From an uncultured Pleurocapsa sp. (GTDB lineage Bacteria; Cyanobacteriota; Cyanobacteriia; Cyanobacteriales; Xenococcaceae), in contig CAKZYI010000607.1 of NCBI GenBank assembly GCA_937884735.1, positions 1-7,605 of the forward strand: DNA of 7,605 bases, read 5' to 3'. A program made the translations under genes and the position numbers. This document shows, piece after piece, positions 1 through 4,999 of the stretch (within the stretch, counting starts at the first letter, position 1; the number at the start of each line of letters is the position of its first letter). Under the pieces are notes generated by a model. That model was not told the DNA's origin. It searched no databases and worked only from the letters and a program-made list of their open reading frames with translations.

Positions 1-372
1 GGAAAACAATATTTGGCTGCTCGCATAATTTATGATGCGATGAATATCATTGGCGAAAGAACAGGAAATGAGCCAATTGAAGTTTTTGAGCAAGCAATCA
101 AAAACCTTACTCCTCTAGTAGAAGTCAAAGCACGCCGAGTAGGTGGAGCTACCTATCAAGTTCCGAAGGAGGTAAGACAGGGTAGAGGAACAACTTTGGC
201 TATACGCTGGATAATTCAGTTCGCTCGATCTCGAGGCGGACGCACCATGTCAGGGAAGTTGGCTAGTGAAATCATGGACGCTGCCAATGAAACTGGAGGA
301 GCCATGAAGAAAAGAGAAGAAACTCATCGTATGGCTGAAGCAAACAAAGCTTTTGCTCACTATCGCTACTAA
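1..372 (+). CDS. rpsG: 30S ribosomal protein S7, 5'-truncated by the window edge
   Basis: S7 is a primary 16S rRNA-binding protein that nucleates assembly of the 30S head and lines the E site. The frame is open from base 1 (reading G-K-Q-Y-L-A-A-R-I-I) to the TAA at 370-372, giving 123 visible residues. The family is usually about 156 residues, so roughly 33 N-terminal residues and the start codon lie to the left. Family hallmarks are visible: the VEVKARRVGGATYQVP block (rRNA-binding beta-hairpin region), RGTTLAIRW, and the C-terminal REETHRMAEANKAFAHYRY. A TTG at 13-15 sits inside the conserved core and is not the real start. By family context rpsL should lie just upstream. fusA follows on the same strand after an unusually long 270-nt spacer, so the genes may not be tightly co-translated. 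In E. coli S7 represses its own operon by binding str mRNA; whether that happens here is unknown. Confidence 0.97.
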   Translation, partial: GKQYLAARIIYDAMNIIGERTGNEPIEVFEQAIKNLTPLVEVKARRVGGATYQVPKEVRQGRGTTLAIRWIIQFARSRGGRTMSGKLASEIMDAANETGGAMKKREETHRMAEANKAFAHYRY

Positions 373-379
373 AAACTAA

Positions 380-486
380 TTTAAATTGCTTCACTTACTC
401 ATCAATCTGTGAGACTAAACCCTTTGTAGATTAAGACTCGAATAGGGTGATTGACTTCACTTGTTTTTAGACTGAAGCAATTTAAA
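380..486. repeat. 107-nt element with perfect 14-bp inverted-repeat ends in the rpsG-fusA spacer
   Basis: The segment 380-393 (TTTAAATTGCTTCA) is exactly reverse-complementary to 473-486. The 79-nt interior has further pairing: 402-407 (TCAATC) with 449-454 (GATTGA), and 419-423 (ACCCT) with 444-448 (AGGGT). In RNA this would form one large closed structure starting 7 nt after the rpsG stop codon. No T-tract follows, so it is not a classic intrinsic terminator. Two readings are possible: a structured mRNA element (processing, stability or ribosomal-protein feedback), or a tiny MITE-like insertion whose outer TTTAAA hexamers would be the target duplication and whose 8-bp ends are TTGCTTCA. The sequence alone does not decide between them. 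Confidence 0.6.
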
Positions 487-569
487 CATTTCTGTAGTTT
501 TCTGCTTACTATGGAAAACCGTCTTTCTACTCAAATACTTTAAATAAAGTTAAAAAAATTAAATAAAAG

Positions 570-583
570 TATAGAATTATAAG
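570..583 (+). promoter_or_regulatory. weak candidate -10 region upstream of fusA
   Basis: TATAGA at 570-575 and TATAAG at 578-583 each resemble a -10 box and lie in a very AT-rich stretch about 60-70 nt before the fusA start. No convincing -35 box is found 16-18 nt upstream of either. The long spacer makes a separate fusA-tuf promoter plausible, but the evidence is weak. Confidence 0.25.
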
Positions 584-617
584 CGGCGTTAAAAAAAGTA
601 AACATTTGGCAATTTCA

Positions 618-637
618 TCCTGCAAAGTGCAAGGAGG
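618..637 (+). promoter_or_regulatory. fusA Shine-Dalgarno, partly enclosed in a small hairpin
   Basis: AAGGAGG (631-637) is a near-perfect Shine-Dalgarno placed 5 nt before the GTG start at 643, and it settles that start. The bases just before it can fold back: 618-621 (TCCT) pairs with 632-635 (AGGA) and 622-624 (GCA) with 628-630 (TGC), leaving A631 bulged and a 3-nt loop. The hairpin would cover the core of the ribosome-binding site, so it may tune EF-G translation. This is the only strong Shine-Dalgarno in the window. Confidence 0.6.
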
Positions 638-642
638 TATTT

Positions 643-2724
643 GTGTCACGTACCATCCCGCTTGAGCGAGTACGAAATATCGGTATCGCTGCTCATATAG
701 ACGCGGGCAAAACAACAACAACCGATCGTATCCTTTTCTATACTGGCATTGCCTATAAAATGGGCGAAGTTCATGATGGCGCAGCTACTATGGACTGGAT
801 GCAACAGGAGCAGGAAAGAGGAATTACTATCACTGCTGCTGCTATCACCACCAGTTGGAAAGATCACAAAGTCAATATCATCGACACCCCAGGTCACGTA
901 GACTTCACTATTGAGGTTGAACGTTCTATGCGTGTGCTTGATGGGGTAATTGCAGTTTTTTGCTCTGTAGGTGGTGTTCAACCTCAGTCTGAGACTGTTT
1001 GGAGACAAGCCAATAGATATAACGTTCCTAGAGTGGCATTTGTGAATAAAATGGATCGTACAGGAGCAAACTTCTTTAAGGTTCACGAGCAAATCAGAGA
1101 ACGTCTTCAAGCAAACGCAGTACCGATTCAAATACCCATTGGCAGCGAAGGAGAATTCGAAGGTATTGTAGACCTTGTCAGGATGAAAGCGGTCATATAT
1201 AAAGATGATTTGGGAAAAGATATAGAAGAAACTGATATTCCTGAAGAACTTCAAGCACAGGCTCAAGAATATAGAGCCAAATTAATTGAGTCTGTAGCTG
1301 AAACAGACGAAGCACTCCTAGAAAAATTCTTGATGGAAGAGGAGTTTAGCGAAGCAGAAATCAAAGCTGCTATTCGCCAAGGTACTATTGATGGCTCAAT
1401 TATGCCTATGCTTTGCGGTTCGGCATTCAAAAACAAAGGAGTTCAAGTTTTATTAGATGCTGTAGTTGATTACTTACCTGCTCCAACAGAAGTTCCTGCA
1501 ATTACGGGAGAGTTACCGAATGGAGAGGAAGCAGCTCGCCATTCTAGCGATGAAGAACCTTTCTCGGCATTGGCGTTTAAGATTGCCACGGATAAGTTTG
1601 GTCGTTTAACCTTTGTTAGAGTTTATTCTGGAGTTTTGGCAAAGGGTAGTTATGTATATAACTCTACCAAACAAAAGAAAGAGCGAATTTCTCGTTTGGT
1701 AGTCTTAAAGTCCAACGATCGCATTGAGGTGGATGAGCTTAGGGCGGGTGATTTGGGAGCAATAGTTGGTTTGAAGGTAGCAACTACTGGAGATACTCTA
1801 TGCGATGATAAAAAACCCATTATTTTAGAGTCTTTATATGTTCCAGAGCCAGTAATCTCTGTAGCAGTTGAGCCTCAAACCAAAAGCGATGTTGAAAAAC
1901 TCGCTAAAGCTTTACAAGCTCTTAGCGATGAAGACCCTACGTTTAAAGTTAGTACCAATCCTGAAACCAATCAAACTGTAATTGCAGGTATGGGAGAGCT
2001 TCACCTAGAGATTCTAGTAGATAGAATGCTCAGAGAGTTCAACGTGGAGGCTACGGTAGGAAAACCTCAGGTAGCCTATCGAGAGACAATCCGCAAAAAT
2101 AGTAAGGCAGAAGGTAAATATATCAAGCAAAGCGGTGGCAAAGGTCAATATGGTCATGCTGTATTGGAAGTTGAACCTGCTGAGGCTGGCACTGGTTTTG
2201 AGTTTATTTCTAAAATAGTTGGTGGTACTATTCCTAAAGAATATATTCCAGCTATTGAACAGGGGGTGAAACAAACCTGCGAATCTGGTATCTTGTCAGG
2301 ATATCCTTTGATAGATATCAAGGTTACCTTAGTTGATGGTTCATACCACGATGTAGACTCAAACGAAATGGCTTTCAAAGTTGCTGGTTCTATGGCAATT
2401 AGAGAAGCAGTCAAATTAGCTTCTCCTGTAGTTTTAGAGCCAATGATGAAAGTTGAGGTTGAAGTTCCTGAAGATTTCTTAGGAGATGTTATCGGAGACT
2501 TAAACTCTCGTCGAGGCAACATAGAAGGAATGAACTCCGACACTGGCATAGCAAAAATAGATGCTCAAGTTCCTTTGGCAAAAATGTTTGGCTATGCTAC
2601 TGATATCCGTTCTAAGACCCAAGGACGCGGTATATTTTCTATGGAGTTCAGCGAATACAGCGATGTTCCTCGCAGCGAAGCGGAGGCAATTATCGCTAGA
2701 AATAAAGGGATCACACTAATTTAA
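643..2724 (+). CDS. fusA: elongation factor G (translocation GTPase)
   Basis: EF-G is the cytosolic GTPase that drives mRNA-tRNA translocation and, with RRF, ribosome recycling. The protein has 693 residues, the normal length. The G domain shows G1 AHIDAGKT (17-24), switch I RGITI (59-63), G3 DTPGH (81-85), G4 NKMD (135-138) and G5 GSA (259-261). Domain II begins near 305 and domain III near 405. Domain IV starts around 483, with GGKGQYGH (498-505) and the decoding-site tip around His569-Asp570. Domain V runs from about 605 to the end. The GTG start is chosen because AAGGAGG lies 5 nt upstream and the protein then begins SRTIPLERVRNIG like its homologues. Cysteines are at 107, 258, 387 and 546; Cys107 lies in the VFCSVGG segment that carries the redox-sensitive Cys105 of Synechocystis EF-G. 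tuf follows after 20 nt, almost certainly on the same transcript. Confidence 0.98.
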   Translation: MSRTIPLERVRNIGIAAHIDAGKTTTTDRILFYTGIAYKMGEVHDGAATMDWMQQEQERGITITAAAITTSWKDHKVNIIDTPGHVDFTIEVERSMRVLDGVIAVFCSVGGVQPQSETVWRQANRYNVPRVAFVNKMDRTGANFFKVHEQIRERLQANAVPIQIPIGSEGEFEGIVDLVRMKAVIYKDDLGKDIEETDIPEELQAQAQEYRAKLIESVAETDEALLEKFLMEEEFSEAEIKAAIRQGTIDGSIMPMLCGSAFKNKGVQVLLDAVVDYLPAPTEVPAITGELPNGEEAARHSSDEEPFSALAFKIATDKFGRLTFVRVYSGVLAKGSYVYNSTKQKKERISRLVVLKSNDRIEVDELRAGDLGAIVGLKVATTGDTLCDDKKPIILESLYVPEPVISVAVEPQTKSDVEKLAKALQALSDEDPTFKVSTNPETNQTVIAGMGELHLEILVDRMLREFNVEATVGKPQVAYRETIRKNSKAEGKYIKQSGGKGQYGHAVLEVEPAEAGTGFEFISKIVGGTIPKEYIPAIEQGVKQTCESGILSGYPLIDIKVTLVDGSYHDVDSNEMAFKVAGSMAIREAVKLASPVVLEPMMKVEVEVPEDFLGDVIGDLNSRRGNIEGMNSDTGIAKIDAQVPLAKMFGYATDIRSKTQGRGIFSMEFSEYSDVPRSEAEAIIARNKGITLI

Positions 2725-2744
2725 ATAAAGGAATTAATTAATTA

Positions 2745-3974
2745 ATGGCACGCGCAAAGTTTGAACGTAATAAAGAACACGCTAACATCGGTACTGTAGG
2801 TCACGTAGACCATGGTAAAACTACTTTAACAGCAGCAATCACTCTAGCTTTGTCTGCTGTAGGTGGAGCTAAAGCCAGAAACTACGAAGATATTGATGCT
2901 GCGCCTGAAGAGAAAGCACGTGGTATCACTATCAACACTGCTCACGTAGAATACGAAACTGATAACCGTCACTACGCTCACGTAGACTGTCCTGGACACG
3001 CTGACTATGTTAAAATCATGAATTCTGGTGCGGCTCAATTGGACGGAGGTATTTTAGTAGTATCTGCTGCTGATGGTCCTATGCCCCAAACTCGCGAGCA
3101 TATTCTTTTGGCGAAGCTAGTTGGTGTTCCTAGCCTAGTAGTCTTCATGAATAAAGAAGACCAAGTAGATGATGAAGAGTTACTTGAATTGGTTGAATTA
3201 GAAATTCGCGAACTATTGAGCGAATATGATTTCCCTGGAGATGATATTCCTATTGTTTCTGGTTCTGCCCTAAAAGCAGTGGAAGCTTTAGCCGCTAATC
3301 CAAGTGTCCAAAAAGGAGACGATCCTTGGGTTGACAAAATTCATGCTCTAATGGAGCAAGTTGATTCTTATATTCCCACTCCTGAGCGTGAAATTGACAA
3401 GCCTTTCTTGATGGCAGTAGAGGATGTATTCTCTATTACTGGTCGTGGAACTGTTGCTACTGGTCGTATTGAACGTGGTGTAGTAAAAGTTGGCGAAAAC
3501 ATCGAAATTATTGGAATCAGAGACACTCGCAGCGCAGCCGTTACTGGAGTAGAAATGTTCCAAAAAACCTTGGATCAAGGTATGGCTGGGGATAACGTTG
3601 GTGTGCTACTCCGCGGTATTGGTAAAGAAGATATTGAACGTGGTATGGTTTTGGCTAAACCTGGTTCAATTACCCCTCACACTGAATTTGAAGGTGAAGT
3701 ATATGTACTAACCAAAGAAGAAGGTGGTCGTCATACTCCTTTCTTCAAAAACTACCGCCCTCAGTTCTATGTTCGTACAACTGACGTAACTGGTACTATC
3801 ACTGACTACACTGCTGATGACGGTAGCGCAGTAGAAATGGTAATGCCTGGCGATCGCATTAAAATGAACGTAGAACTAATCAACGCAATTGCAATTGAGC
3901 AAGGAATGCGCTTTGCGATTCGTGAAGGTGGTCGTACTATTGGTGCTGGTGTAGTCTCTAAGATTATCAAGTAG
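2745..3974 (+). CDS. tuf: elongation factor Tu, with unusual substitutions in the switch II helix region
   Basis: EF-Tu carries aminoacyl-tRNA to the ribosomal A site as a GTP ternary complex. It has 409 residues, the cyanobacterial/plastid length, including an insertion near 181-197. Visible motifs: G1 GHVDHGKT (19-26), switch I RGITIN (60-65), G3 DCPGH (81-85, His85 catalytic), G4 NKED (136-139), SAL (174-176). Domain 2 begins near 217 and domain 3 near 313 (GGRHTPFF, RPQFYVRTTDVTG, FAIREGGRTIGAG). The ATG is preceded by AAAGGA (2727-2732), a rather distant Shine-Dalgarno, with an AATT-repeat leader between. Oddity: the nearly invariant KNMITGAAQMDGAI reads K-I-M-N-S-G-A-A-Q-L-D-G-G-I here, and the Gln at 125 (E. 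coli Gln124 without Met) is Leu. All catalytic GTPase residues remain and the frame is intact, so the gene looks functional. Confidence 0.97.
   Translation: MARAKFERNKEHANIGTVGHVDHGKTTLTAAITLALSAVGGAKARNYEDIDAAPEEKARGITINTAHVEYETDNRHYAHVDCPGHADYVKIMNSGAAQLDGGILVVSAADGPMPQTREHILLAKLVGVPSLVVFMNKEDQVDDEELLELVELEIRELLSEYDFPGDDIPIVSGSALKAVEALAANPSVQKGDDPWVDKIHALMEQVDSYIPTPEREIDKPFLMAVEDVFSITGRGTVATGRIERGVVKVGENIEIIGIRDTRSAAVTGVEMFQKTLDQGMAGDNVGVLLRGIGKEDIERGMVLAKPGSITPHTEFEGEVYVLTKEEGGRHTPFFKNYRPQFYVRTTDVTGTITDYTADDGSAVEMVMPGDRIKMNVELINAIAIEQGMRFAIREGGRTIGAGVVSKIIK
3850..3857. repeat. HIP1 octamer (GCGATCGC)
   Basis: Perfect HIP1 palindrome inside tuf (codons for G-D-R-I). It is one of three in the window, far above chance for an AT-rich sequence, and is a recognised cyanobacterial genome signature. 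Confidence 0.85.
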
Positions 3975-4015
3975 TCCCTCGGACAACCAAATTAAGACGA
4001 ACACTTTAACTAACT

Positions 4016-4068
4016 CGGAAGAAGACTATGTAAATTAGTTTAGTTTGACTAAATATAGTCTGCTTCCG
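4016..4068 (+). other. long imperfect hairpin in the tuf-rpsJ spacer
   Basis: The segment 4016-4029 (CGGAAGAAGACTAT) pairs with 4055-4068 (ATAGTCTGCTTCCG) in 13 of 14 positions; the single mismatch is A4022 against G4062. The loop carries a further 6-bp stem, 4039-4044 (TTTAGT) with 4048-4053 (ACTAAA). It begins 42 nt after the tuf stop. No T-tract follows, so an RNA-processing or 3'-stabilising structure is more likely than termination. A TATAGT at 4054-4059 resembles a -10 box but has no matching -35. Confidence 0.6.
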
Positions 4069-4079
4069 CAGTTCTTATG

Positions 4080-4126
4080 AGACAATAGCCAAGCACTGGC
4101 AATACCAATTGTCTTTTTTAGACAAT
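4080..4126 (+). promoter_or_regulatory. attenuator-like segment before rpsJ: terminator hairpin versus competing hairpin
   Basis: Three complementary 7-mers lie in a row: AGACAAT (4080-4086), ATTGTCT (4108-4114) and AGACAAT again (4120-4126). Pairing of the first two, helped by an inner GCCA (4088-4091) / TGGC (4097-4100) stem, places a hairpin directly against a run of six T (4114-4119), as in an intrinsic terminator. Pairing of the last two instead makes a compact 7-bp hairpin with an all-T loop. The two folds exclude each other. The segment ends 36 nt before the rpsJ start. The layout fits partial termination between tuf and rpsJ; that function is inferred. Confidence 0.5.
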
Positions 4127-4162
4127 CCTCAACAACTACCCGTACCTCGACAACTAAACAAC

Positions 4163-4480
4163 ATGGCAACGATTCAACAACAGAAAATACGCATCCGCCT
4201 CAAAGCCTTTGACCAACGTTTACTTGATACCTCCTGTGAAAAAATTGTAGATACAGCAAATAGAACTAACGCTTCTGCGGTTGGACCCATTCCTTTACCT
4301 ACAAAACGAAGAATTTATTGTGTTTTGCGATCGCCTCACGTAGATAAAGACTCTCGCGAACACTTTGAAACTCGTACCCACCGCCGTATTATTGATATTT
4401 ATAAACCATCTTCTAAAACCATCGACGCTTTGATGAAGTTGGATTTACCTGCTGGTGTTGATATTGAAGTTAAGCTCTAA
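4163..4480 (+). CDS. rpsJ: 30S ribosomal protein S10 (NusE)
   Basis: S10 sits in the 30S head and also acts as NusE, the partner of NusB and NusG in transcription-translation coupling and antitermination. The protein has 105 residues, a normal length. It begins MATIQQQKIRIRLKAFDQ and contains the conserved GPIPLPTKRRIYCVLRSPHV block (residues about 41-60), then DKDSREHFETRTHRRIIDI and the terminal LPAGVDIEVKL. The ATG at 4163 is chosen because homologues start here. The frame stays open upstream to a TTG at 4109, but that stretch does not resemble S10 and overlaps the hairpin region. No Shine-Dalgarno is visible before the ATG, which is common in cyanobacteria. It lies 188 nt behind tuf, in the usual cyanobacterial order, and may be transcribed partly by read-through. 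A HIP1 octamer lies inside the gene. Confidence 0.97.
   Translation: MATIQQQKIRIRLKAFDQRLLDTSCEKIVDTANRTNASAVGPIPLPTKRRIYCVLRSPHVDKDSREHFETRTHRRIIDIYKPSSKTIDALMKLDLPAGVDIEVKL
4327..4334. repeat. HIP1 octamer (GCGATCGC)
   Basis: Perfect HIP1 palindrome inside rpsJ (codons for L-R-S-P). Second of three copies in the window. Confidence 0.85.
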
Positions 4481-4493
4481 GTATTTTAAATAG

Positions 4494-4538
4494 GTAACTG
4501 TTTTTGCCCTTTAGATTTGATTCTAGAGGGTTACTTTT
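4494..4538 (+). terminator. probable intrinsic terminator of the str operon after rpsJ
   Basis: A 9-bp stem forms between 4507-4515 (CCCTTTAGA) and 4522-4530 (TCTAGAGGG), with one T-G wobble and a 6-nt loop. An outer GTAAC (4494-4498) / GTTAC (4530-4534) pairing can extend it, sharing G4530. TTTT follows at 4535-4538. It lies 14-50 nt after the rpsJ stop, where the operon would be expected to end. The short T-tract is the weak point. Confidence 0.6.
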
Positions 4539-4592
4539 AGGCATAAATATAAGGGCGTTGCATCTTTATGGGATGGTAAAGGCTGACGCTTA

Positions 4593-4626
4593 AGACTGGG
4601 AGACGGGGAGACTGGGAGAATGGGGG
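4593..4626 (+). repeat. period-8 G-rich tandem repeat with G-quadruplex pattern
   Basis: Four consecutive 8-nt units, AGACTGGG, AGACGGGG, AGACTGGG and AGAATGGG (4593-4624), followed by two more G. The G runs (3, 4, 3 and 5 long) are separated by 4, 5 and 5 bases, which fits the G3+ N1-7 quadruplex pattern from 4598 to 4626. The + strand is almost pure purine. G-rich tracts of this style occur between genes in many cyanobacteria and recall their short tandem repeats (STRR), although those are described as heptamers. Confidence 0.75.
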
Positions 4627-4633
4627 AATCATT

Positions 4634-4694
4634 GATCTTCTTAGTTCACAAACACCTCGCAGATATGCGATGCTAATTTTAAGATAAGAAGATT
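4634..4694. repeat. inverted repeat enclosing a tight hairpin
   Basis: ATCTTCTTA (4635-4643) is exactly complementary to TAAGAAGAT (4685-4693), and G4634-T4694 can add a wobble. Inside is a 5-bp hairpin, TCGCA (4657-4661) / TGCGA (4666-4670), with a GATA loop. It could be part of a structured RNA or a decayed repeat element. Chance is not excluded in AT-rich sequence. Confidence 0.4.
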
Positions 4695-4735
4695 TAGCCG
4701 CTTTCATAATGTCTTAAATATAAGCAAAACTTTAT

Positions 4736-4783
4736 TTTATACGTATAAATATTTAAAATATTCATGTTTAACATTGTTAAACA
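4736..4783. promoter_or_regulatory. two adjacent palindromes, possible operator sites
   Basis: TTTATACGTATAAA (4736-4749) is a perfect 14-bp palindrome. Fifteen bases further is a 19-nt inverted repeat with 8-bp arms, TGTTTAAC (4765-4772) and GTTAAACA (4776-4783), around ATT. They lie 47-95 nt upstream of the TATAAT box at 4830, where regulator sites are often found. No specific regulator can be named. Confidence 0.35.
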
Positions 4784-4829
4784 AATTGCAACAGTGTCAA
4801 AAAAGCAACGTAAATACTGACTTATAGGC

Positions 4830-4835
4830 TATAAT
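4830..4835 (+). promoter_or_regulatory. candidate -10 box TATAAT
   Basis: A perfect TATAAT in the gene-poor region, about 337 nt upstream of the LON-domain gene. No recognisable -35 hexamer is found 16-18 nt upstream, nor an extended -10 TG. If used, it would make a long 5' leader for the LON-domain gene or a separate small RNA, possibly with an activator acting from the palindromes upstream. Confidence 0.35.
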
Positions 4836-4969
4836 ACATGTGCCTTCAGGGACTACAGTGCCAAAAATATTTTTAGCTTCTCAAACACTTGTTATTCGGT
4901 AACCATGTTTTCTTATTGAGAATGCGATCGTTTCAATTCCACCAAAAACGAAATGTATTAACAATTTGT

Positions 4970-4999
4970 TATGTGTCAAAATGTAACTGAAAATTAATA
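4970..4999. promoter_or_regulatory. copy 1 of a 21-nt repeat, overlapping an HLR1-like (RpaB) motif
   Basis: Positions 4979-4999 match 7514-7534 at 20 of 21 bases (AAATGTAACT, one variable base, AAAATTAATA). On the minus strand 4970-4987 reads GTTACATT, two bases, GACACATA. This fits the RpaB target HLR1, two (G/T)TTACA(T/A)(T/A) half sites spaced by 2, with a perfect first half and 6 of 8 in the second. A minus-strand TTGACA (4974-4979) followed after 16 nt by TACATT overlaps it. Regulator assignment is inference. Confidence 0.4.

Noticed and set aside
13..15. TTG as the rpsG start
   Set aside because: It lies inside the conserved S7 core; the frame is open to the window edge, so the gene is simply truncated.
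527..721. Minus-strand 64-residue hydrophobic frame before fusA
   Set aside because: It overlaps the fusA ribosome-binding site and start in antisense and derives from AT-rich sequence.
646..1266. Long minus-strand frame opposite fusA
   Set aside because: It is antisense to the strongly conserved EF-G G domain, with no family resemblance; the same holds for the antisense frames at 2014-2549, 2844-3578 and 6684-6941.
4016..4068. Intrinsic terminator for tuf
   Set aside because: The stem is strong but is followed by CAGTTCTTATG, not a T-tract; kept only as a structural element.
4109..4162. N-terminal extension of S10 from a TTG
   Set aside because: The extra 18 residues are unlike S10, overlap the hairpin and T-tract, and homologues begin at the ATG at 4163.
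4593..4626. CRISPR array
   Set aside because: The units are 8 nt and contiguous with no spacers, so it is a simple tandem repeat.
4863..4874. AAAAATATTTTT palindrome
   Set aside because: An all-AT 12-mer in AT-rich DNA is expected by chance.
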